From assembly GCA_036939355.1 (NCBI GenBank), contig JALLAP010000270.1:1-19842 (forward strand): 19,842 nt of DNA, given 5' to 3'. This document shows positions 1-8,600 of this stretch, in pieces (position 1 is the stretch's first letter; each line of letters starts with the position of its first letter). Position numbers and translations under genes: made by a program. This DNA comes from Thalassiosira profunda (taxonomy: Eukaryota > Bacillariophyta > Thalassiosirophyceae > Thalassiosirales > Thalassiosiraceae). The notes beneath the pieces are model-generated. The model searched no databases and was not told where the DNA came from. It worked only from the letters and a program-made list of their open reading frames with translations.

Positions 1-2
1 GC

Positions 3-146
3 CCCATGAGCGTGGTGGTGCAGAAGGAGGGACGGAAGTGGTACGATTATTTGACCAGCTTGTGTGCAATCATCGGGGGAACGTTCACGACGCTGGGCTT
101 GATCGATGCAACACTCTATAAAGTGTTCAAGCCGAAGAAGCTCTGA
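3..146 (+). CDS. ERV41/ERV46 (ERGIC) family cargo receptor, C-terminal end
   Basis: Only the last 47 codons and the stop (144-146) are in the window; the 5' part lies before base 1. The frame reads P-M-S-V-V-V followed by a conserved transmembrane block containing SLCAIIGGTFTTLGLIDATLY. This matches the second membrane segment of ERGIC1/ERGIC3 (yeast Erv41/Erv46), whose usual pattern is CAIIGG-x-FTVAGL-ID. These proteins cycle between ER and Golgi in COPII/COPI vesicles and act as cargo receptors. The tail ends K-P-K-K-L, which fits a K-x-K-x-x COPI retrieval signal, as expected for a recycling receptor. The subfamily (Erv41 or Erv46) cannot be decided from this fragment, though ERGIC3/ERGIC1 look closer than ERGIC2. 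Confidence 0.88.
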   Translation, partial: PMSVVVQKEGRKWYDYLTSLCAIIGGTFTTLGLIDATLYKVFKPKKL

Positions 147-378
147 TGTTCGTTGGGGAGCATGGTGGTGGTGCAAGGTAGCAGAGGTGAAAGCAATTTG
201 GAGGTCGGGAGGAAGGACAGGCAACGGTTCGAAGAGCAGTAGTGTGGTTACTACGTAGTTCGTCGTACAAAAGAAAGCTCTAAACCAGAAGCCTAAGGTG
301 TGTGATTGAAACAATCTCAGTCTGCTCATAAAACAACAACGACAGTAACCAACATCCATTCTATTGCATCCTATCAAC
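147..378. other. Intergenic: 3' UTR of the ERGIC gene and upstream region of the small secreted gene
   Basis: No coding frame or RNA gene is seen in these 232 bases. A 10-bp perfect palindrome, ACTACGTAGT, lies at 250-259. The last 80 bases are A/C-rich, as is common in leaders next to a eukaryotic start codon. Confidence 0.5.
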
Positions 379-627
379 ATGAATAGACTGCTATCCCTTC
401 TCTTCTTTCTAGCGGCGCTGAGGCCGGCTGCCATTGCGACGGAGGCGTCTTCGAAATCGCGCAAAGGATCGGGCGGAGGAGACGCACGAGACATCGATCC
501 TACGGCCTGCGTTGAAGTGAGAATGATGTACGAGGACCCTCTCGACGAGGAAGAGATGATGGAGCACTTCAACGAAGAAACAAACCAACTCATCGTGACC
601 GACGTGAGTATGCTGAGAGTAGCTTGA
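379..627 (+). CDS. Small predicted secreted protein, unknown function, splicing unresolved
   Basis: The first ATG of this frame is at 379. It opens with a typical signal peptide (MNRLLSLLFFLAALRPAAIA), then a basic Gly/Ser stretch and an acidic segment rich in Glu, Asp and Met. Unspliced, the frame stops at 625-627 (82 aa). A strong donor (GTGAGT) occurs exactly after codon 75 at 604, so the coding exon may end at 603. An acceptor at 657-658 would give a 55-bp intron and add nine codons before a stop at 686-688. An acceptor at 643-644 instead keeps a frame open to another good donor (GTATGT) near 690. I do not recognise the product. It is followed tail-to-tail by the channel gene, which ends at 814. 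Confidence 0.5.
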   Translation: MNRLLSLLFFLAALRPAAIATEASSKSRKGSGGGDARDIDPTACVEVRMMYEDPLDEEEMMEHFNEETNQLIVTDVSMLRVA

Positions 628-813
628 GACGCCCAACAGTCCAGCCCGATGCATCTAGGTACTGCGTCTGTCTGATCGCCCTGTCTGAGGTATGTAGTGA
701 CGTAGGATCTCTCTGTTGGCAACGAATGCTCTTCCAAGTCTTTCAAAGACGCGTTGGTCTGTTGGCACTGAATTGACCCATTGCGGATGTTTGCCAAGAA
801 GTAAGATGTAGCA

Positions 814-2331
814 TCAGTCGAATTTGCGCTGTCCGATTCCGTACAATTGCTTCTTCCCCCACAGTCTCGGCATCAGCCTCAGTCCCAGCAGTTCGACGAA
901 CAATTCAACGATAGAGATCAGCGATATGCCCATGAAGAAGCCAAAGGAACCACCTAAGTTGGAGAACAGCTGCCACACTGATGTTGACTTTGATTCGGTC
1001 GTTTCCTCGTATCTTATCGAGTCGAAGTTCACATGGATCGCGACAAAGTTGTCCGCCACCTCCCCCGGCGTTGCATTCATCGTTGCCTGGGCTCTCTCCT
1101 CGGCATTCTGGGAGATTCTCCCGGCCGAGTAATGAGCGCCGTACACTTGTTCCTTGCAAGGCGGGATCGAGCACGAAGTGCAAACGGCCAGATCCTCGTC
1201 TCCGACGGAAGATGAACAGATTTCGTCTGCAGAGGTGCAGTACGGGAGGGAGGCGTCACGACCATCGCCCACGATGCGACAGCCGCACTTCTCGGAAGTG
1301 GCCGCCATGATGCACTCCACCCGACACCGGTCGATCCCCTCGCCGTCCGGGAGGCAGTTCGACCACGGATCGTCCTCTTCCCTCTGAAAGTCCTGCCGCG
1401 TCACGGCAACGAAGGATACCGCCCCGGGCGGGACGAGGACCACCCCGGCCGTTTGGTGGGAGATCGCCGTCCCGTTATCGTTGCTTGGGGCGTTGGGGGT
1501 GACGAAGACGCGCACGCCCGCCCACGTGGCCGCTGCGGGGTACGCATCCTGGTCCAACCAGGTGTACACCACGAGTCCGGACGAGATTCCGGGGACGAAC
1601 ACCCGTTCTTCGGTGGTAAAGCTGAAGCACAGTCCCAGCGGGGTGACAACCGGCGTCCACACCGTTGCCAATTCCGCTTCGGTCTCGTACACCTCGTCGT
1701 TCATTTGGGTGTACCATATGAACTCCCCCAGTGGCTGCGATATGGCCATCAGCTCGGCTTCGTTCGTCGGTTCTTCAATCCCCGTCGCATTCTGCAGATC
1801 CGCATCGATGCCCCCGTTGGCATTGCAAATCGTCACCCGCGGAAACCCCAGCGAGGATGGAATGATCGTCTTGGTTGACGTGTCAACATTGTACTTTCCA
1901 AAGTCCTGAAACTCGGCAACTATTGCCCACGTCAGCGCCCCAGCCATGAACAATACAAAGGTCGTCCACGCGAATTGCTTCCACCGTCGGAAATGTCCCC
2001 GATCGAGCATGTAGGGCATCCCGTGGATGGACGTCATCTCGGCCCACCACTGGCTCGTCTCGAGGGCGGTGGGATTGGTTATGGCGGGTGGGTCAGGGAA
2101 CGGATCCATCTTATTGAAAGCGTTCGAGGAGTTGGAGGACGCAGGCGGTTGATGGGTCGGTGCATCCAGGGCGTCTGAGGGGATCGATTCCGGGAACGCA
2201 TTCACTCTATTCTTCTCGCCACTCGGGCTGCCTCCCGACGACGATGGAGGGACGCCCGGGACTTCGTCGGAGGAGGTGGATCCCGCCGCCGCCGCCGAGG
2301 CGGGCGCTTGATGGGTCGGTGCATCGTTCAT
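814..2331 (-). CDS. DEG/ENaC (amiloride-sensitive sodium channel) family protein
   Basis: This 505-residue protein has the two-membrane-segment plan of the degenerin/epithelial sodium channel/ASIC family, which form trimeric Na+ channels in the plasma membrane. Visible hallmarks: a Ser/Pro-rich cytoplasmic N-tail (1-95); the pre-TM1 gating His-Gly in SIHGMPY (His103-Gly104) followed by DRGHFRRWKQF; TM1 at about 118-140; the post-TM1 FPRVTICN signature (163-170); a large Cys-rich ectodomain with a CGC cluster; and before TM2 the pattern LFSNLGGSFGFFMGISLIS. This carries a G-x-S selectivity motif (Gly468-Ile469-Ser470) and ends in the ELF acidic position. Length is typical (500-650). The start ATG at 2331 is first in frame and leaves 138 bp to the divergent YIP1 gene. 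The N-tail has a duplicated DAPTHQ-x-PAS motif (3-12 and 56-65). The family call is firm; ligand and physiology are unknown. Confidence 0.9.
   Translation of the reverse strand: MNDAPTHQAPASAAAAGSTSSDEVPGVPPSSSGGSPSGEKNRVNAFPESIPSDALDAPTHQPPASSNSSNAFNKMDPFPDPPAITNPTALETSQWWAEMTSIHGMPYMLDRGHFRRWKQFAWTTFVLFMAGALTWAIVAEFQDFGKYNVDTSTKTIIPSSLGFPRVTICNANGGIDADLQNATGIEEPTNEAELMAISQPLGEFIWYTQMNDEVYETEAELATVWTPVVTPLGLCFSFTTEERVFVPGISSGLVVYTWLDQDAYPAAATWAGVRVFVTPNAPSNDNGTAISHQTAGVVLVPPGAVSFVAVTRQDFQREEDDPWSNCLPDGEGIDRCRVECIMAATSEKCGCRIVGDGRDASLPYCTSADEICSSSVGDEDLAVCTSCSIPPCKEQVYGAHYSAGRISQNAEERAQATMNATPGEVADNFVAIHVNFDSIRYEETTESKSTSVWQLFSNLGGSFGFFMGISLISIVELFVELLGLRLMPRLWGKKQLYGIGQRKFD
2149..2325. repeat. 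18-bp direct repeat within the channel gene N-tail
   Basis: The 18-base word TTGATGGGTCGGTGCATC occurs exactly at 2149-2166 and again at 2308-2325. On the coding (minus) strand it encodes the DAPTHQ duplication. It sits in a low-complexity, probably disordered tail. Confidence 0.85.
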
Positions 2332-2469
2332 GTTGTCGGCCGTGGCGAGTGGCCGGGAGTGGCGTCCGAAAATCTTGCAAAGCCAGGCAAAGCAACAAAA
2401 AATCCAGACGGCAGACGGAACGGGTCAACACACTACACCCACCTTGCGGCAACCGGCAAAGCCAAAGGC
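2332..2469. promoter_or_regulatory. Divergent intergenic region between channel and YIP1 genes
   Basis: 138 bases separate two head-to-head start codons, so both transcripts must start from this stretch or inside the opposite gene. It is locally A-rich (around 2385-2402) in an otherwise GC-rich area. I see no clear TATA box. A bidirectional promoter is inferred from geometry only. Confidence 0.4.
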
Positions 2470-3609
2470 ATGGCGTCTCCTAGCACCCCCGGCGGCGGCG
2501 CCGCCGCCGCCCCCGACGGGACCTTCGACGCATTCTCCCTCGCCCCCGGCGCCCAGTCGTCGCCCATGCCGTCGCTCTCGTCGATCCAACAAGAGCAACA
2601 CGATGGTGCAGGTGCAGGGTTCGACAGCCTCCCCTCGCCCGAGGAACTGCAGGGCCCCATCGGCGGCGGCGGGGAGGCGTCGCGCGGCGGCAGCTGGCCT
2701 CCTCCGCCTCCTGCAGCTGCAAATAGCAATTTGCGAGATGTAAATTCGGCCGGCAGCGGCACCAATCCGTCCTTCCTCGGCAAAATTGCAAGCTCTGGGG
2801 GGAAGTGCTCGATTGACGCTCTTAGGCCGTACTTCGACGTGGACACGGCCGACGTTTGGGTCCGGATGAAGGGGAGCTTGCGGTACGTCTTGGTGGCGGA
2901 CGGGTTTCGGAACGAGGTGTTGTATTCGGACAACGCGATGAGATTGGCGTATCGGGAGACGGGTAATGCCGGGGAGGAGGGCGAAGGTGCCGGGAGTGCC
3001 GATGCGAGCAGTGCGGGAGAAAGTGCACCCTCGGCGTATGGCACAGCTTCATCTTCGGCAGGGAAGGGAGCTGATCTTTATGGTCCAATCTGGATTACGT
3101 GGACGCTCGTGTTCTTCGTGGCCGTCACCTCGAACATATCGATGTACCTCCACCACAAGACGAAGACGTCCATTGTGGACGAGGGCGGAACTGCGGCGGA
3201 AGAAGAGTTCGAGTACAGCGTCGATCAGCTCCTTCACGCCACGTGGATCCTCTACACCTTCTCTGTCGGCCTCCCAACGTTGCTCTACTTTGTGCTGCGC
3301 CTGGCGGGGGTGAACGGCCTGGGATTGGCCGACCTCGTCTGCCTCTACGGCTACTCCTTAGTTCCTTTTCTACCGGTGACGTGGCTGTGCATCGTCCCGC
3401 TCAATTGGTTGAAGTGGATCTTTCTTGCGATATCGACGGCGCTGTCGGGGCTGCTGGTGCTAAGAAATACGGCGGGGCCGATACTCGAGAGCACGGGGGG
3501 AGGAGGCGGTGGCGTGGGAGCGAAAGGAGGGCCCCTGATCATGTGCCTATTGGGATGCCACGTCGTCTTCTTTTTGGTGCTGAAGCTGGTGTTCTACCAC
3601 CACGCCTGA
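2470..3609 (+). CDS. YIP1-family Golgi membrane protein (YIPF1/YIPF2-like)
   Basis: The protein is 379 aa from the ATG at 2470. The open frame extends upstream to 2308 but that part overlaps the start of the divergent gene, so 2470 is preferred. The first ~200 residues are Gly/Ser/Pro-rich and hydrophilic. The remainder is a Yip1 domain with about five membrane segments: D-L-Y-G-P-I-W (202-208) opening TM1, then about 257-277, 289-310, 314-334 and 356-376. The family signatures DLYGP-x-W-I and YGYSLVPFLP (293-302) are both present. Yip1 proteins sit in ER-Golgi membranes, bind Rab GTPases and help vesicle biogenesis. The usual YIPF1/2 length is about 300-320; the extra length here is the low-complexity N-tail and a Gly-rich loop near residue 343. 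It converges on the SEC12-like gene, with 61 bp between stops. Confidence 0.85.
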   Translation: MASPSTPGGGAAAAPDGTFDAFSLAPGAQSSPMPSLSSIQQEQHDGAGAGFDSLPSPEELQGPIGGGGEASRGGSWPPPPPAAANSNLRDVNSAGSGTNPSFLGKIASSGGKCSIDALRPYFDVDTADVWVRMKGSLRYVLVADGFRNEVLYSDNAMRLAYRETGNAGEEGEGAGSADASSAGESAPSAYGTASSSAGKGADLYGPIWITWTLVFFVAVTSNISMYLHHKTKTSIVDEGGTAAEEEFEYSVDQLLHATWILYTFSVGLPTLLYFVLRLAGVNGLGLADLVCLYGYSLVPFLPVTWLCIVPLNWLKWIFLAISTALSGLLVLRNTAGPILESTGGGGGGVGAKGGPLIMCLLGCHVVFFLVLKLVFYHHA

Positions 3610-3670
3610 AGCTAAAAGATTTACTCAATGTGATGTGTGATGTGAAATTGGAAATGCACCAAGATACCTT

Positions 3671-5281
3671 CTACTCCGGCACGAACGACACCCTCCCCGG
3701 CTCGGCCCACAGCACCTCCCGGTACAAGCAGTGTCCCGCCCTCCCCGGTTCCATCACCAGCGCGGAAAGTCCGAATTGTTCCCCGCATATTTCCATCGCC
3801 TCCCTGATCGCCGCGAGCACCAGAAGGAACAGCAGCAACAGCGGTATGCGCAGCATCGACCAAATCCATCGTTCCACCGCCCCCACCTTCCGCGGCGGCG
3901 AACGTTGTTTCGCCACCTTGATCCGACTCCGCTTCTGCAGCGTCCACCGCCCCAACTTATTATCGGCGCTCGCGCTCAGGGCGTCGAAGCTCACGCCCCC
4001 CTCCAATTCCCCCGGGAGCATCAGCGCGCTTGGAATCGGCCTCGACGCCACGCACGTCACGGGGAGGTCGTGCACCTCCGCAAACTGCTTCACCGCCCGT
4101 TTCGTTTCGAGGTCGTACAGCGCCACCGAGCCCTCGACCGATCCCAACGTCAGGAGGGTCCCGTCCGACGAGAGCGCCATGGCGGATATGGGCACGGGGG
4201 AGCACTGGATGCGGTACTCCTGGTTCACCGATATCGGCACGGGTTCCGACGGCGCCCCCGGCGGACCACCCGCCTGGTTCAGCGGCGCGAGCGCCTTCCA
4301 CTTTGCGAGATACGCCGGACCTCTCTTCCCGCTGGCGACCGTGTACATGACCTTCCCCTCCAGATCCCCGTAGGCGCACCCGCGCACCAAAATTTGGGGC
4401 GGGCGCTTCATCATTCTGGGGTCCTTCGTTTGGACCGTCGGCGCGGGCGGCACCGGCGGCGGTCCGTTGGGATCGTGGACCTCGCACTTCAACACCGCCA
4501 ATTCCCCGCCCGACGGAACGTCGAAGAGGCGGGCCGTCCCGTCCTTGGCGCTGGTGAGGAGCTGCGTCCCCCGGGGATGAAAGTTCACCGCACACAGGGC
4601 TTTGGTGTGCCCCCGGCATTCGGCCACCGGGACAAACTCGAATGATGGATTGCCCCCCACGGCATCGAGCTGCTCCAATCGATACACGACGGTCGTTCCA
4701 TTCTCGCACCCCACGGCCACGTGGTGGACCAACCTCCCCTCCTTGTGGAACGGGGAGTAGGCGGCGACGTTGGCCCCGTAGCCTTTTCCGACGTTCGTTT
4801 TGCCCAGCAAAATGGCCTCCTCCTCGGCCTCCTCCTCCTCGTCATCATTTTCTTTATTGTCGCCACTAGCAGAATCGTCCCTCCGCAGAGGAATGCCGTA
4901 CAGCAGCACCTCGTCGCCGATGCATGCGAGCAGCCGGACCATTTGCAGCGCGTCGTCGTGGGGGCGGAACAACTTGACCCCGAAGCACAGGGCCTCGCCC
5001 GTGGAGATTTGGATTTGGCGCGTTGAAAATGACGGGGCATTGTTGCCACCGTCGCCCGCGCCTTCGCCACCATCAGCGGGAGGAGGGGCCTCGTCAGCCG
5101 CAACGGTCACCACGACCTTGTTCCCCACGCCCGTCTTGGCGCTGCCCCCGCCGCCGCAGTACGCCACCACCGAATATCCATCGCGGCGCGCCGACGAGGG
5201 CGCCCCGTCCCACGTCAGCCCGAAGACTGGGAAGGGGAGGGGCTCGGTCAGGGAGGGGGGGCGGAGGCGTTGCTTCCCCAT
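3671..5281 (-). CDS. SEC12/PREB-like guanine nucleotide exchange factor for Sar1 (WD40, tail-anchored)
   Basis: At 536 aa from the ATG at 5281 (MGKQ), this looks like SEC12/PREB, the ER membrane protein that loads Sar1 with GTP to start COPII coat assembly. Evidence: an N-terminal strand ending in FPVFGLTWD as in PREB; the loop GGGGSAKTG (43-51), matching the GGGG(S/A)KTG loop of PREB; WD40 blades including GHTKALCAVNFHPRGTQLL...DGTARLFD, SSDGTLLTLGSVEGSVALYDLE and SASADNKLGRWTL; and a hydrophobic C-terminal anchor (MLRIPLLLLFLLVLAAI) followed by a short lumenal tail. An acidic Asp/Glu-rich insert is present around residue 160. An in-frame ATG at 5323 would add 14 polar residues; 5281 is chosen because MGKQ aligns with the PREB N-terminus. 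Its neighbours YIP1 and ERGIC act in the same transport step. Confidence 0.87.
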   Translation of the reverse strand: MGKQRLRPPSLTEPLPFPVFGLTWDGAPSSARRDGYSVVAYCGGGGSAKTGVGNKVVVTVAADEAPPPADGGEGAGDGGNNAPSFSTRQIQISTGEALCFGVKLFRPHDDALQMVRLLACIGDEVLLYGIPLRRDDSASGDNKENDDEEEEAEEEAILLGKTNVGKGYGANVAAYSPFHKEGRLVHHVAVGCENGTTVVYRLEQLDAVGGNPSFEFVPVAECRGHTKALCAVNFHPRGTQLLTSAKDGTARLFDVPSGGELAVLKCEVHDPNGPPPVPPAPTVQTKDPRMMKRPPQILVRGCAYGDLEGKVMYTVASGKRGPAYLAKWKALAPLNQAGGPPGAPSEPVPISVNQEYRIQCSPVPISAMALSSDGTLLTLGSVEGSVALYDLETKRAVKQFAEVHDLPVTCVASRPIPSALMLPGELEGGVSFDALSASADNKLGRWTLQKRSRIKVAKQRSPPRKVGAVERWIWSMLRIPLLLLFLLVLAAIREAMEICGEQFGLSALVMEPGRAGHCLYREVLWAEPGRVSFVPE

Positions 5282-5637
5282 CGTTGGTTGCTTTGTCTTG
5301 GTTGCTTGCTGGCTTTGCTTCAATTTGCTTTGTGTGTTTTATGTAGAGGGAGTACTTATCGTACGTACGCAGGGTATGGTACGTACGAATGTATGTACAA
5401 TAGTTACCGCTACCAACAACCCCAGCGAGCCTGGATGAGCGAGGAGCCTCGTGGTGTTGGTGTTGGTGCACCAATCTACCACCTTTGTCGTGGACCGACT
5501 CCTCCAAGCTTGCAGATTGGCAGTGCTCAGGGTTGCCGAGGCGAGAGCCCGCGAGGAGCAAGCGGCGCCTGCAATAGAGAGCCGGACGCCGGAATACCAC
5601 ACCTGCTCATTGCTCATAAACGTGCACCTTTTGCAAC
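5282..5637. promoter_or_regulatory. Divergent intergenic region between SEC12-like gene and ether-lipid megasynthase
   Basis: These 356 bases separate two head-to-head genes and must hold both promoters and leaders. The stretch from about 5281 to 5410 is clearly more A/T-rich than the flanking coding DNA. It contains the only striking symmetric motif here, the inverted repeat listed separately at 5360-5387. No other gene is visible. Confidence 0.5.
5360..5387. repeat. 9-bp perfect inverted repeat (CGTACGTAC / GTACGTACG)
   Basis: CGTACGTAC at 5360-5368 and its exact complement GTACGTACG at 5379-5387 are separated by 10 bases. The left arm plus the next base is also a 10-bp palindrome (CGTACGTACG, 5360-5369). 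A related GTATGTAC follows at 5391. Position in a divergent promoter suggests a transcription-factor site, but this is inference. Confidence 0.45.
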
Positions 5638-8600
5638 ATGGCCTCTCCCGATCGCCCGTCCGCGCGGAGGGACGCCATCGTGGAGCGGTCCTTCGAAGAG
5701 GCGGCAGCCCTCGTCCGCGCCTCTCCCATCGATCGGGAGTCCCCCGTGCCCGACGCCGTCCGCCTGAAACTCTACGGGTACTACAAGGTCGCCACCTCCC
5801 CATCTCGCGCCACCAACACCCCACGTCCGTCGCTGTTCGATCCCGTGGGGAGGGCCAAGCACGACGCGTGGGCGGAGTGCGAGAAAGAGTGCGGGGGAGA
5901 TGGAATTGCGGGCATGCGGAGGTACGTCGAGGTGGCGGGGGGCTGCCGGACCGAGGTGGGGAGGCGGTGCGGGCAGATTTGGGAGGAGATGCAGAGGCGA
6001 GTGGATGACGATCTTGGGAGGGAGACGGAGGAAGGAGGGGATGGCACTGAGGAAATCCCGCTGAACAGTGCTGATAGCGGGGGGAAGGAGGGTGCATTTG
6101 CCCTGAAGCATCGGCCGTCGTGTGCAATTCCCCTTGCAAATGTCTCCTGCATTGGACTCAAGCCAGCAAGCGCCCCCAAAGGTTGGATCCAATCTCTGCT
6201 CCCGCCTCCACTCCTGCCCCGCGGCCAACTGGACATCTCCTTCCTCGACCTGCTGTATGCCCTCTCCCAATGCCTGCTGCACATCATCTACACTTTCTTC
6301 CTCGGGCCGGGCGGCATAATCCATCGGATGCTGTCGTTCCTCCTGCCCCAGTTCGTGATGGCGGTGGTGGATGCAGCATTGGGAAAGTACCATCCCCAAA
6401 GGAGGGGGCGGCACTTCGAGGGGGAGGTCGAGCGAATGTGGCTGGAAGGCACGGCGGCGGATACCGCAACACCCACAGAAAAGGATTCTGCCGGGAAAGA
6501 GTCTACGCAGATAGTGGTGGGCCTGTCCGTGCGCTCCCTGCTGGACCTGTACCTTACATCGCGATCCCATCCTGCCGGATCCGAGGTGATCGTGGTGCCG
6601 GCCGTGAGCATTCCCGGGATGGTCGACGTGATGCGCTACCACGATTTGACGCTGGTGCCGGTGGACCTTCCCTGTGACCCCAATGCAACGAAGACGGATA
6701 CCTCCATGGAGGAGAAGGAGTTGCACAAATACACGCGGTGGGGCGTTGATCTGCCGGCGGTGAAAGCGGCAGTTACCGAAAGAACGGTGGCCATACTGGT
6801 GGTCCATCCGTTTGGGACGATCGTGGCCAACGCTGCAATCATGCAAGAGATGCGAACAATTGCCGACGAAGATGGGCTGGAAATCTGGGAGGACTGCGCC
6901 CAGTGCTACGCCGGCCTGCCGTCGGGAGCGCCACTCAAAATCAAAGCAGAGGAGGAAGGATCTTCCGTTCGATTGGGGTACACTGGCAGCGAATTCGCGG
7001 ACATCAGTTTCTTCTCTTTTGGGCCGATCAAGACTGCCACCGCCCTCGGAGGCGGAGTTGCAGTGATCCGACAAACGAACAGAAGCGGTGGCGACACCAA
7101 CAGTGATGAGATAGCAGAGAGGGCAAGAACGATGAGGAGAGTACAGGATTCCTTATACGAGCCCCAGGCCAACTCGTCCTATCTCGCCAGGGTGGTGAAG
7201 AGCATGGGCATCCAATGCACATCCCACTCTCGACTGCTTTGCGGCCTGGCGAGGGTCCTGTTGGAAGCTCTTGGCTGGAATTTCGATGATTTTGTGGTAT
7301 CGCTGACGCGGGGCTTCTCGACATCGCCAGTGGACACAGACAGAAAGCAACCACTGAAGAAGGGCAGCCTCGCGTCGGGAGAAGACGACCAAAGGCGTAA
7401 GGAACTGATGCAACAACTGAGACGACAGCCCTGCGCGGCGTTGCTTGCACTGCTCTACCGGAGGCTGGCAGACTCGAAACGAACCAGAAAGAGCGTCCAG
7501 CGTCGATTGGATTGGTGCCGCGCGCTGGAGAGGAAACTTTCGAGAGCCAATGTGGGCGGGATCGCCCTGCCGAAGAACTCAGACGGATCCAGCATGTACG
7601 GTTGGCTCTTTCCCATCCTGCATCCAGACCCACTGCGGGCGAGCAAGATGCTTTTGAACGCGGGGTTCGACGCCCCGCGAGGAGCCACTCAGCTCGTGCC
7701 CATCTCATGCACCGACAAAAGCGAGGGTTGCATTGGACAGTGCCCTCGCGTCTGCGCAGTCTTTGACCGCATCCTGTACCTCCCTGTGGCGAATCCAGCC
7801 TTCTCTCCAGAGGATTTTCTGATGCTGATTAAAGCGTTGGCAGACTCCGCAACTGCGAGTTCGTCAGGTGTCAAAGACAGTGTCAAAGGAATTCGGATGA
7901 AAGATCGAAGGTCATTTCTACCGCGATGGACGTTTCTATGCATAGGGGTTTTCGAGTGGCTGTTTCCTGTCTTGGGTCTGTTTCACAACGTCCCGGCTCG
8001 GCTGATGCTTCGCGTGGCGTCCCTCATTGGGCCCTGGGTTGGAGCTGTGGCTGCGAATGTGCTCATGTTGCTGCTTGCGCTGAGCCAATACATGGGCCCC
8101 ATCTACCTGGAGTCTTCCAACACATTCGCCAAGTACTGCGATGTGCTCTTCCATTCGCCCTTTGGGGAGGAGAGCACTGACACTTACACTGAGGAGGAGT
8201 TCGCTCAATCTGAGACAATTCTGGAACTAGACTCAACAAAGTTACCGTCCGTTGCCGATGGTGCCGCGGATGCGAATGGCAAAGACGATGCGCAAAAGGT
8301 CCTCCTCACAGGAGCGACGGGATTTATTGGATCGCTCCTTCTACGAGAACTGTTGCTGCACAGGCACTCCCTGCAAATACCCGGGGGTGTCGTCGTTGTC
8401 GTCAGATCAAAGAGACGCAAGTCAGCTCGGGAGAGAGTGGATCGTCTTCTGTCGCAGTCAATGTTTGAGTTCTTGAGCGACGATGACAAGCAGTCTCTGG
8501 TTCATGTGATTGACGGCGATGTTACTCTTCCTGACTGCGGGATGGAGGAGGAGCAACTCAAATCGCTGTGCCACTGGAACATCTCCCACGTCTTTCACTG

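Noticed and set aside
2308..2469. Upstream extension of the YIP1 frame to an ATG at 2308
   Set aside because: It would overlap the start of the divergent channel gene, and the added residues are not conserved-looking. The ATG at 2470 leaves a sensible intergenic region.
3099..4373. 424-codon plus-strand frame spanning the YIP1 end and the SEC12-like gene
   Set aside because: It crosses two genes supported by homology in other frames and carries no domain of its own.
5614..7074. 486-codon antisense frame across the start of the megasynthase
   Set aside because: It lies opposite the ACBP and PLP modules and shows His/Arg/Pro-rich, domain-free sequence. It is a shadow of the real frame.
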